This document shows positions 1-9,041 of a DNA stretch of 64,000 nt, piece after piece. Under the pieces are notes generated by a model. The model did no database searches, was not told where the DNA came from, and saw only the letters and a list, made by a program, of their open reading frames with translations. The stretch spans positions 186,001-250,000 of the forward strand of contig NZ_LIXJ01000007.1 of the NCBI RefSeq assembly GCF_001905795.1. The letters run 5' to 3'. The first letter of the stretch is position 1. Every line of letters starts with the position of its first letter. Source of the DNA: Streptomyces sp. CB01580. GTDB taxonomy: Bacteria > Actinomycetota > Actinomycetes > Streptomycetales > Streptomycetaceae. A program made the translations under genes and the position numbers.

Positions 1-106
1 GTCACGTTCCGTCACTTGGACTTACGTATCGCGGTTGTTGGACTGGAGCACGCGGAGTCGTCGCAGGTCATTGACGGTGTCCGGGCGCGGGGACTACGCA
101 GTGCAC

Positions 107-3100
107 ATGTCGCGAAGATTCACTTCGGCGGGCGCTACAGCCGCCGCCTCAGCCGCAGTACTGGCGTTGGTGGGAACCGCTCTCCCCGCCACGGCCTTCG
201 CCGCCCCCTCACCCGTCGCGGCCTTCGCCGCCGACTCACCTGCCGCGGCCGAGACGGCGGACGTACCGGCGGACGCCGCCGTCATCGCCTCCGCGCAGCT
301 GTCCGTCGCCGTCGCCGACGACTTCCCGCGCGTCCTGGCGTACACCGACAGGTCCAGCGGGGCCCGGCTGCTCGGCAGCACCCGGCCGGTCACGTCCGTC
401 ACGCTCGACGGCACCCCGCACCCCGTACGGCTCAAGAGCTCGCCCCGTGTCACCGGTACGACCGCGCGCTACACGCTGACCTTCCCCGACCTGCCCGGCG
501 TCGAGATCGACGCCTCGCTCTCCGTCTCCGGACGTGCCACCACCTTCAGGATCACGGCCGTCCGCGACACCGGCGCGCACCGCGTCGGGACCATCGAGAT
601 ACCCGGCCACGACCTGGTCTCCGTCGGCTCCGCCGACACCGGCGCGGCCACCGCCTTCACCCGGCTCGACACCGACTCCACCCGGACCGCCGACGTCTTC
701 GCCCCGGTCACCGCCGACACCGCCCCGGACGCGGCGCCCGTCGGGGCCTCGTACGCGATCGTCAACACCGGCTCGCTCGCCGCCGCCGTCGAGTCCAACT
801 CCTCGTACGACAAGCCCTCCGGGGCCACCGGCGGTGACGACGCCCGGTTCTGGCACCAGGCCCGCAAGGACGGGGACGGGGACGGGGAAGGCGGCAGGAT
901 CCGGGTCGGCGTCTGGTCCGGTCAGTGGACCTACCGGGGCGAGGGCGCGCCGAAGCCGGAGAGCGGCGACGACCTGCCCTGGGCGAAGGTCGTCGTCACG
1001 CCCGACGCCAACGGCGACCGCAGGGTCGACTGGCAGGACGGTGCCATCGCGTTCCGGACCATCGGCATCACCGCGCCCGGCAGCGAGGACACCCCGGACC
1101 GGGTCATCACCCACATCCCGTTCAACTTCGCCAGCCAGGCCACCCACCCCTTCCTGCGCACGCTCGACGACGTCAAGCGGATCTCGCTCGCGACCGACGG
1201 GCTCGGGCAGTTGGCGGTGCTCAAGGGGTACGCCTCGGAGGGGCACGACTCCGCCCACCCCGACTACGGCGGCGACTACAACGAGCGCGCCGGGGGCCTG
1301 AAGGACCTCAACTCCCTTCTGAGGAAGGGAAAGAAGTGGGGTGCGACCTTCGGCGTCCACGTCAACGCCACGGAGGCGTACCCGGAGGCCAGGGAGTTCG
1401 ACGAGCAGCTCGTCGACAAGAACAGGCCCGGCTGGAACTGGCTGGGCCAGAGCTACTACATCGACCAGCGCCGCGACCTCAACAGCGGTGACCTGGCCCG
1501 GCGCTTCCAGCAGCTGCGCGACGAGACCGACCGCAACCTGGGCTTCCTCTACATCGACGTCTACTACACGCACGGCTGGATCGCGGACAAGACCCTCCAG
1601 ATCCTGCGGAAGCAGGGGTGGAACGTCGGCAGCGAGTGGTCCGACAAGTTCGAGCGCGGCACCCTCTGGTCGCACTGGGCCAACGACCTCGACTACGGCG
1701 GCGCCACCAACAAGGGCCTCAACTCGAAGATCATCCGCTTCATACGCAACGGCGAGCGGGACACCTGGAACAACGATCCGGTCCTCGGGCAGACCGCCAT
1801 CGCCGAGTTCGAGGGCTGGACCGGCGAGACCGACTGGAACGCCTTCTACGCCAACGTCTGGCAGCGCGACCTGCCCGCCAAGTTCCTCCAGCAGCAGAGG
1901 ATCACGCGCTGGGAGGGGAACGACATCACCTTCACGGGCGGCCTTCGCGGCACGGTCGAGGACGGTCGGCGCACCTTCTACGACCACGGGCGCAAGGTCC
2001 TCAGCGGCACCGACTACCTGCTGCCCTGGGACGGTGGGAAGAAGCTGTACCACTACAACAAGGCCGGTGGAACGACCAGTTGGGCCGTGCCGTCCGACGG
2101 CCCGTACACCGTCTACAAGCTCACCGTCAACGGCCGGGTCGAGGCCGGCACGGTCAGGGCCGTCGACGGGAGAATCACGCTGACCGCCGAGGCCGGACAG
2201 CCGTACGTCCTCCACCCGGGCCGTGCGCCGAAGGCCGCCGACCCTCGCTGGGGCGAGGACACCCCGGTCCGCGACCCCGGCTTCAACGACGCCCGGCTCG
2301 ATTCCTGGACGCGTACCGGGGCCGTCGCACGCGACACCGACGGCCAGGGACGCAACAGCGCCCGGTTCGGCGGGAGCTCACCGGCGGCGATCCAGCAGCG
2401 CATCGACGGGCTCACGCCCGGCAGGCGCTACACCGCCTCCGCGCTCATCGAGGTCGAGCCGGGGAAGACCCGCCGCACGACTCTCTCGGTGGACGACGAC
2501 ACCAAGGGGAGGACCGGCCGCAAGGCCGTATCCGTCGAACGCTCCACGGTGAAGGACCAGGTCGCCGCCTCCGACTGGCACGGCACGTACGTCCAGCGCG
2601 CCAAGGTGAACTTCACCGCCCCGGCGAACGGGCGCACCACGCTGCGCGTCGAGGCGGCCGGCGGAGCAGCGGCGCGCGTCCGCGTCGACGACGTGCGCAT
2701 CGTCGCCAACGCCCCGGCGACCAGGAAGAACACCGTCGTGTACGAGGATTTCGAGGACGTCGACCAGGGCTGGGGCCCCTTCCTCAAGGGTGACGCGGGC
2801 GGCTCCACCGACCCCCGCACCGTCCTCTCCCGGCTGCACGCCCCGTACACCCGGTCGGGCTGGAACGGGAAGCTCGTCGACGACGTGATCGGCGGCGGAG
2901 AATCCCTCAAGTCCCACGAGGAGAACTCCGGGCTCGTCTACCGCACCGCGCCGTGGACCGTGCCGATGACCGACGGCCACCGCTACCGGGTCGAGTACGA
3001 CTACCAGTCCAGTCACGCCGGGGCGTACGAGTGGGTCGACGGCTACGACCGGATCGCCGCCGACGGCACACCACGTTCCGTCGAGACCCGTGCCACCCCC

Positions 3101-4051
3101 ATCGGGCAGCAGCGCGTCACCGGCCATTTCACCGAGACCGTCACCGCGGGCTGCGGCGACACCTGGACCGGGCTGCGCAAGCGTGGCGACGCCCCCGACG
3201 GCGCCGACTTCGTCCTCGACGCGTTCACCGTCACCGACCTCGGGCCGGCCCCCGCCGACGGACTCGCCGCCTGCGGCACGCTCGCCGTCGACCCGGGCGC
3301 CGAGACCCTGGAGCCGGGCACCGCCCACACCGTCCGGGCGGCCTTCACCAACCACGAGACAACCGCGGCGAACGGTGTGGCGCTGAGCCTGACCGTCCCC
3401 GAGGGGTGGACGGCCGAGCCCGCCGGAGCCGTCGTCTTCGACACGGTGGCCCCGGGCGCCGAGGTCACCGGAAGCTGGCACGTCACCCCGCCGGTCGATG
3501 CGAAGTACCAGACGTACCAGCTGAGTTCGGGGGCCTCCTACACGGTCGGCGGCGCCCGGCGCGCGCTCGGCGCGCAGACCTCCGTACGGACCCTGCCGCC
3601 CCCGCCTGCCACCGACAGCTGGGCGAGCGACCTCGACTGGGTTTTTGCCGAGAACGGCTGGGGGCCGGTCGAACGCGACCGTTCCAACGGCGAACAGGGC
3701 GGCGGCGACGGCACACCGCTCACCATCGGCGGCACCGTCTACACCAAGGGCCTCGGCACCCACGCCCCGGCGCGGGTCCGCTACTACCTGGGCGGCAACT
3801 GCGCCTCCTTCACGGCGGAGGTGGGCGTGGACGACATCCAGACCACGCGCGGCAGCGTGCGGTTCACCGTCGCCGCCGACGGCAAGGAGACGGCCGCATC
3901 ACCGCTGCTGAAGGCCGCCGACGGCCCCTGGCGGCTGACCGCCGATCTCACCGGCGCCCGGTACGTCGACCTGATCGTCGACGACGGCGGCGACGGCAAC
4001 GGGAACGACCACGCCGACTGGGGCGACGCCCGCTTCCACTGCGGAAGTTGA
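107..4051 (+). CDS. Secreted GH101 endo-alpha-N-acetylgalactosaminidase
   Basis: Predicted to release the core-1 disaccharide (Gal-GalNAc) from Ser/Thr of mucin-type O-glycoproteins, acting outside the cell. I chose the ATG at 107 because it is followed at once by a Sec signal peptide (MSRRF, hydrophobic stretch, Ala-rich cleavage region near residue 31). After a beta-rich N-terminal part comes a TIM-barrel with YIDVYYTHGW; Asp484 is the likely nucleophile, and Glu510 in GSEWSD the likely acid/base (assignment by family analogy). Galactose-binding-type beta-sandwiches follow. Then comes a NEW3-like domain (about residues 1070-1160) and a C-terminal NPCBM module (about 1170-1314: TDSWASDLDW, GLGTHAPA). 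The length of 1314 residues suits this multidomain family. It lies 103 bp upstream of a PL8 lyase in the same direction, suggesting a glycan-scavenging pair. Confidence 0.88.
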   Translation: MSRRFTSAGATAAASAAVLALVGTALPATAFAAPSPVAAFAADSPAAAETADVPADAAVIASAQLSVAVADDFPRVLAYTDRSSGARLLGSTRPVTSVTLDGTPHPVRLKSSPRVTGTTARYTLTFPDLPGVEIDASLSVSGRATTFRITAVRDTGAHRVGTIEIPGHDLVSVGSADTGAATAFTRLDTDSTRTADVFAPVTADTAPDAAPVGASYAIVNTGSLAAAVESNSSYDKPSGATGGDDARFWHQARKDGDGDGEGGRIRVGVWSGQWTYRGEGAPKPESGDDLPWAKVVVTPDANGDRRVDWQDGAIAFRTIGITAPGSEDTPDRVITHIPFNFASQATHPFLRTLDDVKRISLATDGLGQLAVLKGYASEGHDSAHPDYGGDYNERAGGLKDLNSLLRKGKKWGATFGVHVNATEAYPEAREFDEQLVDKNRPGWNWLGQSYYIDQRRDLNSGDLARRFQQLRDETDRNLGFLYIDVYYTHGWIADKTLQILRKQGWNVGSEWSDKFERGTLWSHWANDLDYGGATNKGLNSKIIRFIRNGERDTWNNDPVLGQTAIAEFEGWTGETDWNAFYANVWQRDLPAKFLQQQRITRWEGNDITFTGGLRGTVEDGRRTFYDHGRKVLSGTDYLLPWDGGKKLYHYNKAGGTTSWAVPSDGPYTVYKLTVNGRVEAGTVRAVDGRITLTAEAGQPYVLHPGRAPKAADPRWGEDTPVRDPGFNDARLDSWTRTGAVARDTDGQGRNSARFGGSSPAAIQQRIDGLTPGRRYTASALIEVEPGKTRRTTLSVDDDTKGRTGRKAVSVERSTVKDQVAASDWHGTYVQRAKVNFTAPANGRTTLRVEAAGGAAARVRVDDVRIVANAPATRKNTVVYEDFEDVDQGWGPFLKGDAGGSTDPRTVLSRLHAPYTRSGWNGKLVDDVIGGGESLKSHEENSGLVYRTAPWTVPMTDGHRYRVEYDYQSSHAGAYEWVDGYDRIAADGTPRSVETRATPIGQQRVTGHFTETVTAGCGDTWTGLRKRGDAPDGADFVLDAFTVTDLGPAPADGLAACGTLAVDPGAETLEPGTAHTVRAAFTNHETTAANGVALSLTVPEGWTAEPAGAVVFDTVAPGAEVTGSWHVTPPVDAKYQTYQLSSGASYTVGGARRALGAQTSVRTLPPPPATDSWASDLDWVFAENGWGPVERDRSNGEQGGGDGTPLTIGGTVYTKGLGTHAPARVRYYLGGNCASFTAEVGVDDIQTTRGSVRFTVAADGKETAASPLLKAADGPWRLTADLTGARYVDLIVDDGGDGNGNDHADWGDARFHCGS

Positions 4052-4154
4052 GCTTCCTCCCGAGACCCGGGGCGGGTGCGCCGCCCGGCGGACACCCGCC
4101 CCGTCCCCACCCCCACACATACAGACCCCGACCCCGCGAAGAACGGAGCCGCAC

Positions 4155-6533
4155 ATGCCCACACCGCCCGAATGGTCACGCCGCACCCTGCTCACCCTCT
4201 CGGCGGGCGCCGCCCTGGCCGTCGCCGTCCCCGGCACGGCCGCGGCAGCGAGCACGTCCGCCTCCGCGACGGCGGCGACCGGCATCGGCGCCATGGGCGC
4301 CGACGAGTTCGACGAGCTGCGTGGACGGTGGACCGTCATCACGCTCGGCACCGGCTTCGACGCGACCGCCGAACCCTACGCGTCCCGCCTCACCGCCCTC
4401 GGCACCCGGGCGCGGACGTTCCGGTCGACGATGGACCCGCAGTCCGGCTCGCTGTGGCCCGACGCCCCCTACGACCCTCCGGCCGGCATCACCCAGGCGT
4501 ACAGCAGGCTGTGGACGATGACCCAGGCGTACGCCCAGCCCGGTACCGGCTCCACCGGCGACGCCGCCCTCCTCGCCGACATCGTGCGGGGCTACGACCA
4601 CCTCGCCGCGACCGCCTACCACGCCTCCGTCAAGCCGTACGGCAACTGGTGGGAATGGCAGATCGGCAGTCCGCGCCTCCTCATGGACATCACCGCCGTC
4701 CTGTACGAGCACCTGGGCACCGCCCGCGTCGAGGCCGCCTGCGCGGCCGTCGACCACTTCATTCCCGACTCCGTGCTCCGCGACTACAGCGGCACCTCCA
4801 CCGGCGCCAACCGCGTCGACCTGTGCCGCTCCGTCGTCATGCGCGGCGTCCTCGGCCGGGCCCCGGCCAAGATCGAGCTGGCCCGCGACGCGCTCTCGCC
4901 CGTCTTCCCCTACGTCACCACGGGGGACGGCCTGTACACCGACGGGTCGTTCATCCAGCACACCACCATCGCCTACTCCGGCACCTACGGCCAGGTCATG
5001 CTCGACGGGCTCGGCCGCCTCTTCGCGCTGCTCGCCGGGTCCACCTGGGCCGTCACCGACCCGAACCGGCAGATCATCCTCGACAGCGTCGAGAGGGCCT
5101 ACGCCCCGCTGATCTACAACGGCCTGGTCATGGACAGCGTCAACGGCCGGGCCATCAGCCGCGGCGTGCTCAAGAGCGACGACCTCAGGATCCTGCGCGG
5201 CGACCACTTCCACGGGCAGGGGATCATCGCCGGCATCGCGCTCCTCGCCCAGGGTGCTTCGGCGGAGGAACGCGACCGCTGGCACGGCATGATCAAGGGC
5301 TGGATCGCCCGCGACCGCACCAGCCCCGTCCTCGCCGCACCCCAGTACGGCATCGCGGACCTGTCCCGGCTGCACGCCGTCCAGGCCAGTGCCGTGCGCG
5401 CCGCGCCCGAGCGGATCGGCCACCACCTCTTCGCCGGCATGGACCGCGCCGTGCACCGCCGTCCGCACTGGGCCGCGGGTCTCTCCATGGCCTCCAAGCG
5501 GATCTCGTACTACGAGTGCGGCAACGGAGAGAACCCGCGCGGCTGGCACACCGGCGCGGGAATGCTCTACTGGTGGCCCGGCGACCGGCAGGGCGACCAG
5601 TACACCGACTGGTTCTGGCCGACCGTCGACCCGTACCGGCTGCCCGGCACGACCGTGTCCACCAAGCGGCTCGCCGACCGGGCGGGCGGCGAGTGGGGCG
5701 CGGCCAAGCCCTCGGCGGCCTGGGTCGGCGGCACCACCGACGGCGAGTTCGCGGCGGTCGGCCAGCATCTCAAGGGCCTCGGCTCGACGCTCCAGGCCTG
5801 CAAGTCGTGGTTCTGCCTCGATGACACGGTCGTCTGCCTCGGCGCCGGCATCACCAGCACGGACGCGACACCCGTCGAGACGGTCGTCGACAACCGCATG
5901 ATCGGCGAGAACGGCACCGCCGCGTTCACCGCGGACCCCGGCTCCCGCTGGGCCCACCTGGACGGGCACGGCGGCTGGGTGTTCCCCGGCGGCGCCACCG
6001 GACTGCGCACCCTGCGCGAGGACCGCACCGGAGCCTGGTCCGACATCAACACCACCAGCTCCACCGAGCGCCGCACCCGCCGCTACCAGACCCTGTGGCT
6101 CGACCACGGCACCGACCCGGTCGACGCCGACTACGCGTACCTGCTGATGCCCGGCGCCTCCCGCCGCGCCGTCACCGCCCGCGCCGCCGACCGGCGGTGG
6201 CTGACCGTGCACACCAACACCGCCGCCGTTCAGGCCGTCTCCGTGCGCTCCCTGGGCGTCACCGCCGCCAACTTCTGGCAGCCGGGCGAGGCCGGGCCGC
6301 TCTCCGCCACCGCCCCGGCGAGCGTCCTCGTGCGCGAGCGCGGGCGCACCATGACCGTGTGCGTCAGCGGGCCCGACCGCAGCGGCGCCCCGGTGGACGT
6401 CGTCTGGGAGCGGCCGGTGCACCGGGTCGTCTCGACGGACCCGGGCATCGAGGTGCTCGCCACCGGGCGGCGCCTGGTGCTGAGGGTCCGGCCGGGGACG
6501 GACGGGCGCACTCTGCGCTGCGACGTCCGATAG
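4155..6533 (+). CDS. Polysaccharide lyase family 8 (hyaluronate/chondroitin AC/xanthan lyase type), Tat-exported
   Basis: An extracellular lyase predicted to cleave uronic-acid-containing polysaccharides by beta-elimination. The N-terminus has a twin-arginine signal (SRRTLLTLSAG) and an Ala-rich cleavage region. The PL8 catalytic residues are Asn219 (TGANRVDL), His269 (SFIQHTTIAY) and Tyr278 (SGTYG). Their 50- and 9-residue spacing equals that of the pneumococcal hyaluronate lyase triad. The aromatic patch NWWEWQIGSPR starts at residue 164. The C-terminal half is the usual PL8 beta-sandwich region, and 792 residues is normal. The ribosome site is ACGGAGCC. Substrate (hyaluronan, chondroitin or xanthan) cannot be decided from sequence alone. 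A strong stem-loop directly downstream suggests it ends a unit with the GH101 gene. Confidence 0.87.
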   Translation: MPTPPEWSRRTLLTLSAGAALAVAVPGTAAAASTSASATAATGIGAMGADEFDELRGRWTVITLGTGFDATAEPYASRLTALGTRARTFRSTMDPQSGSLWPDAPYDPPAGITQAYSRLWTMTQAYAQPGTGSTGDAALLADIVRGYDHLAATAYHASVKPYGNWWEWQIGSPRLLMDITAVLYEHLGTARVEAACAAVDHFIPDSVLRDYSGTSTGANRVDLCRSVVMRGVLGRAPAKIELARDALSPVFPYVTTGDGLYTDGSFIQHTTIAYSGTYGQVMLDGLGRLFALLAGSTWAVTDPNRQIILDSVERAYAPLIYNGLVMDSVNGRAISRGVLKSDDLRILRGDHFHGQGIIAGIALLAQGASAEERDRWHGMIKGWIARDRTSPVLAAPQYGIADLSRLHAVQASAVRAAPERIGHHLFAGMDRAVHRRPHWAAGLSMASKRISYYECGNGENPRGWHTGAGMLYWWPGDRQGDQYTDWFWPTVDPYRLPGTTVSTKRLADRAGGEWGAAKPSAAWVGGTTDGEFAAVGQHLKGLGSTLQACKSWFCLDDTVVCLGAGITSTDATPVETVVDNRMIGENGTAAFTADPGSRWAHLDGHGGWVFPGGATGLRTLREDRTGAWSDINTTSSTERRTRRYQTLWLDHGTDPVDADYAYLLMPGASRRAVTARAADRRWLTVHTNTAAVQAVSVRSLGVTAANFWQPGEAGPLSATAPASVLVRERGRTMTVCVSGPDRSGAPVDVVWERPVHRVVSTDPGIEVLATGRRLVLRVRPGTDGRTLRCDVR

Positions 6534-6551
6534 CGACGCCGTGACGGGGGA

Positions 6552-6581
6552 GGCCCGCCGGACTCCATGAGCCGGCGGGCC
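6552..6581 (+). terminator. Stem-loop terminator after PL8 gene
   Basis: GGCCCGCCGG and CCGGCGGGCC form a perfect 10-bp stem with a 10-nt loop, 18 bp past the lyase stop codon. There is no strong T-tract, as is usual in Streptomyces. Confidence 0.7.
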
Positions 6582-6591
6582 CTTCCGGTCT

Positions 6592-6654
6592 TTCCGGCTT
6601 CCTGAGCCTCCCCGGCTTCCCCGGCCATTCCGGCTTCCTGAGCCTGCCCGGCCA
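6592..6654. repeat. Imperfect direct repeat (36 bp and 27 bp copies)
   Basis: Two adjacent copies begin TTCCGGCTTCCTGAGCCT and end CCCGGCCA or equivalent. The second lacks 9 nt in the middle. The CCGGCTTCC-like motif continues less regularly to about 6690. It looks like slippage-derived noncoding sequence; no function is evident. Confidence 0.5.
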
Positions 6655-6983
6655 CCCGACGTGGCTTCCCGGAGCTTCCGGCCTCCCCGGCCGTCCCCCG
6701 GGGCCGACGGTCGTCCCGAGCTCCCCCGGCACCGCGGACCGCGGAACCTCCGAGGGGGCGTACCCTCGTGCGGAACGCCCGACCGGAGCACACTCCGAGG
6801 CTGACAGGAGTGTGTGGCAGACCACAGGCGCACTTTGTTGGAACCGCACAACTCCGGACCGTCGAAAGCTGGTACTTCGCCTGCATGGCGCCCTGGCACT
6901 GTCAGGCTCCGCCAGGAATCGGGTCGGGAGACTGTACGGAGTCGACGGCAGGATTTGCTTGCCGGGGTTCGTAGGGTCGGTGC
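6655..6983. other. Noncoding upstream region of accB
   Basis: No convincing gene here: the ORFs in this stretch have codon use unlike real Streptomyces genes. It should contain the accB promoter, but I see no clear -35/-10 pair. The only candidate ribosome site before accB is an AGGG about 10 nt upstream of its ATG. Confidence 0.4.
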
Positions 6984-8567
6984 ATGACCGTTGTGGACGA
7001 AACTCCGGGCGAGCCGAGCGACACCCGCGGCCGGGTGGCCGAACTGCTGGCGATGCGTGAGCAGGCCCGTCGCGGACCGAGCGACCGGGCGACCGAGGCG
7101 CAGCACGCCAAGGGCAAGCTGACGGCGCGTGAGCGCATCGAACTGCTGGTCGACCCGGGGTCGTTCCGGGAGGTCGAGCAGCTGCGCCGGCACCGGGCGA
7201 CCGGCTTCGGCCTGGAGCAGAAGAAGCCCCACACGGACGGCGTGATCACCGGATGGGGCACGGTCGACGGCCGTACGGTCTTCGTCTACGCGCACGACTT
7301 CCGGATCTTCGGCGGCGCCCTGGGCGAGGCCCATGCCACCAAGATCCACAAGATCATGGACATGGCGATCGCGGCGGGTGCCCCGCTGGTGTCGCTGAAC
7401 GACGGCGCGGGCGCCCGTATCCAGGAGGGCGTCAGCGCGCTCGCCGGATACGGCGGGATCTTCCAGCGCAACACCAAGGCATCGGGCGTCATCCCGCAGA
7501 TCAGCGTGATGCTCGGCCCGTGCGCGGGCGGCGCCGCCTACTCCCCGGCGCTCACGGACTTCGTGTTCATGGTGCGGGACACCTCGCAGATGTTCATCAC
7601 CGGTCCGGACGTGGTGAAGGCGGTCACGGGCGAGGAGATCACCCAGAACGGCCTCGGCGGCGCGGACGTGCACGCCGAGACCTCGGGCGTGTGCCACTTC
7701 GCGTACGACGACGAGGAGACCTGCATCGCCGAGGTCCGGTACCTGCTCGGCCTGCTGCCCTCCAACAACCGGGAGAACCCGCCGGCCGTGGCCGGCGACG
7801 ACCCGGCCGACCGGCGCGGCGACGTCCTGCTGGACCTGGTCCCCGCCGACGGCAACCGTCCGTACGACATGCACAAGGTCATCGAGGAGCTCGTCGACGA
7901 CGGCGACTACCTGGAGATCCACGAGCGCTGGGCCCGCAACATCGTGTGCGCCCTCGCCCGCATGGACGGCCAGGTCGTCGGGATCGTGGCCAACCAGCCG
8001 CAGGTCCTGGCCGGTGTCCTGGACATCGAGGCCTCCGAGAAGGCGGCCCGTTTCGTCCAGATGTGTGATGCCTTCAACATCCCCATCATCACTCTTTTGG
8101 ACGTACCCGGCTTTCTCCCGGGTGTGGACCAGGAGCACGGTGGAATCATTCGGCACGGCGCGAAGCTGCTCTACGCGTACTGCAACGCCACCGTGCCGAG
8201 GATCTCGCTGATCCTGCGCAAGGCGTACGGCGGTGCCTACATCGTGATGGACAGCCAGTCCATCGGTGCCGACCTGACGTACGCCTGGCCGACCAACGAG
8301 ATCGCCGTGATGGGCGCGGAGGGCGCCGCCAACGTGATCTTCCGCCGACAGATCGCCGAGGCCTCGGACCCGGAGGCCATGCGGACACGCATGGTCAAGG
8401 AGTACAAGGCCGAACTGATGCACCCGTACTACGCGGCGGAGCGCGGCCTGGTCGACGACGTCATCGACCCCGCCGAGACCCGCGAGGTGCTGATCGCCTC
8501 GCTCGCCATGCTGCGCACCAAGCACGCCGACCTGCCGTCGCGCAAGCACGGCAACCCCCCGCAGTAG
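6984..8567 (+). CDS. accB: Acyl-CoA carboxylase, carboxyltransferase (beta) subunit
   Basis: Transfers the carboxyl group from biotin on the alpha subunit to acetyl-/propionyl-CoA, giving malonyl-/methylmalonyl-CoA for fatty acid and polyketide synthesis. The crotonase-type N- and C-halves are complete (527 residues): oxyanion-hole sequences GAGARIQEG (about 140-150) and GPCAGGAAYSPAL, and the C-half GFLPGVDQEHGG and KAYGGAYIVMDSQ. Residue 420 in AYIVM is Ile. In S. coelicolor the equivalent position 422 is Asp in PccB (propionyl-specific) and Ile in AccB (also uses acetyl-CoA), so I call this AccB. The small epsilon gene follows 90 bp downstream, as in the S. coelicolor accB-accE locus. Confidence 0.94.
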   Translation: MTVVDETPGEPSDTRGRVAELLAMREQARRGPSDRATEAQHAKGKLTARERIELLVDPGSFREVEQLRRHRATGFGLEQKKPHTDGVITGWGTVDGRTVFVYAHDFRIFGGALGEAHATKIHKIMDMAIAAGAPLVSLNDGAGARIQEGVSALAGYGGIFQRNTKASGVIPQISVMLGPCAGGAAYSPALTDFVFMVRDTSQMFITGPDVVKAVTGEEITQNGLGGADVHAETSGVCHFAYDDEETCIAEVRYLLGLLPSNNRENPPAVAGDDPADRRGDVLLDLVPADGNRPYDMHKVIEELVDDGDYLEIHERWARNIVCALARMDGQVVGIVANQPQVLAGVLDIEASEKAARFVQMCDAFNIPIITLLDVPGFLPGVDQEHGGIIRHGAKLLYAYCNATVPRISLILRKAYGGAYIVMDSQSIGADLTYAWPTNEIAVMGAEGAANVIFRRQIAEASDPEAMRTRMVKEYKAELMHPYYAAERGLVDDVIDPAETREVLIASLAMLRTKHADLPSRKHGNPPQ

Positions 8568-8657
8568 TCCGCGGCCGCCGTCGCGGGAACACCGCGAAGC
8601 CGCCGGGTCCGCGAAGACCTGCCGAGAAGACCTGTCGAGAAGACGGAGAGACCTCCC

Positions 8658-8861
8658 ATGAGCACTGCCACAGCATCCGTGCTGCGCGTCGAGAAGGGCA
8701 CCGCAGCCCCCGAGGAGCTGGCCGCGATAACCGCCGTCCTGCTCGCCCGCGCCGCCGCGCAGCCCGCCGCCACCCCCGCCCACCGAGGCCGCAGCACCGC
8801 CGGGTGGCGCCGTCTGGAGCGCACCCCGGGCTTCCGCGCCCCGCACTCCTGGCAGCACTGA
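8658..8861 (+). CDS. accE: Acyl-CoA carboxylase epsilon subunit
   Basis: A 67-residue protein beginning MSTATASVLRVEKG, then a helix EELAAITAVLLARAA and a GRSTAGWRRLERTPGF tail ending near a PHSWQ sequence. This is the pattern of actinobacterial acyl-CoA carboxylase epsilon subunits, which bind the beta subunit and stimulate carboxylase activity in S. coelicolor. Its position directly after accB, the near-total G/C third codon positions and the terminator following it support a two-gene unit. A GGAGAGACCTCCC ribosome site precedes the ATG. Confidence 0.88.
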   Translation: MSTATASVLRVEKGTAAPEELAAITAVLLARAAAQPAATPAHRGRSTAGWRRLERTPGFRAPHSWQH

Positions 8862-8879
8862 CGGACACCACGACGCGCT

Positions 8880-8920
8880 GATGCCCCGCACTCCCGGTCT
8901 TCCGGTGAGTGCGGGGCATC
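8880..8920 (+). terminator. Terminator of accB-accE
   Basis: A perfect 14-bp stem (GATGCCCCGCACTC with GAGTGCGGGGCATC) and a 13-nt loop lie 18 bp after accE. They sit in the convergent gap with the cvn2 operon and could act in both directions. Confidence 0.8.
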
Positions 8921-8970
8921 AGTACGTCGTACGGACTTCTCTTCCCGGGCCTCGCTCCTGGTGGCACCCG

Positions 8971-9012
8971 CCTCGTGCCCGGTGACACCCACGGGTGTCA
9001 CCGGGCACGAGG
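8971..9012. terminator. Very strong inverted repeat between convergent accE and cvnD2
   Basis: Two perfectly complementary 20-nt arms (8971-8990 and 8993-9012) are separated by only 2 nt; the arms contain GTGCCCGGTGACACCC. Pairing continues imperfectly outward (GGCAC/GTGCC). It lies 30 bp beyond the cvnD2 stop and probably terminates the conservon transcript from the minus strand, backing up the accE terminator. Confidence 0.7.
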
Positions 9013-9041
9013 GCGTGCCGGTCACGGAACTACGACACGGC

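Noticed and set aside
4176..8891. 1571-residue open frame on the minus strand
   Set aside because: It is antisense to the PL8 lyase and accB, with unnatural composition (Val/Gly/Arg-rich) and no domain; GC-rich shadow frame.
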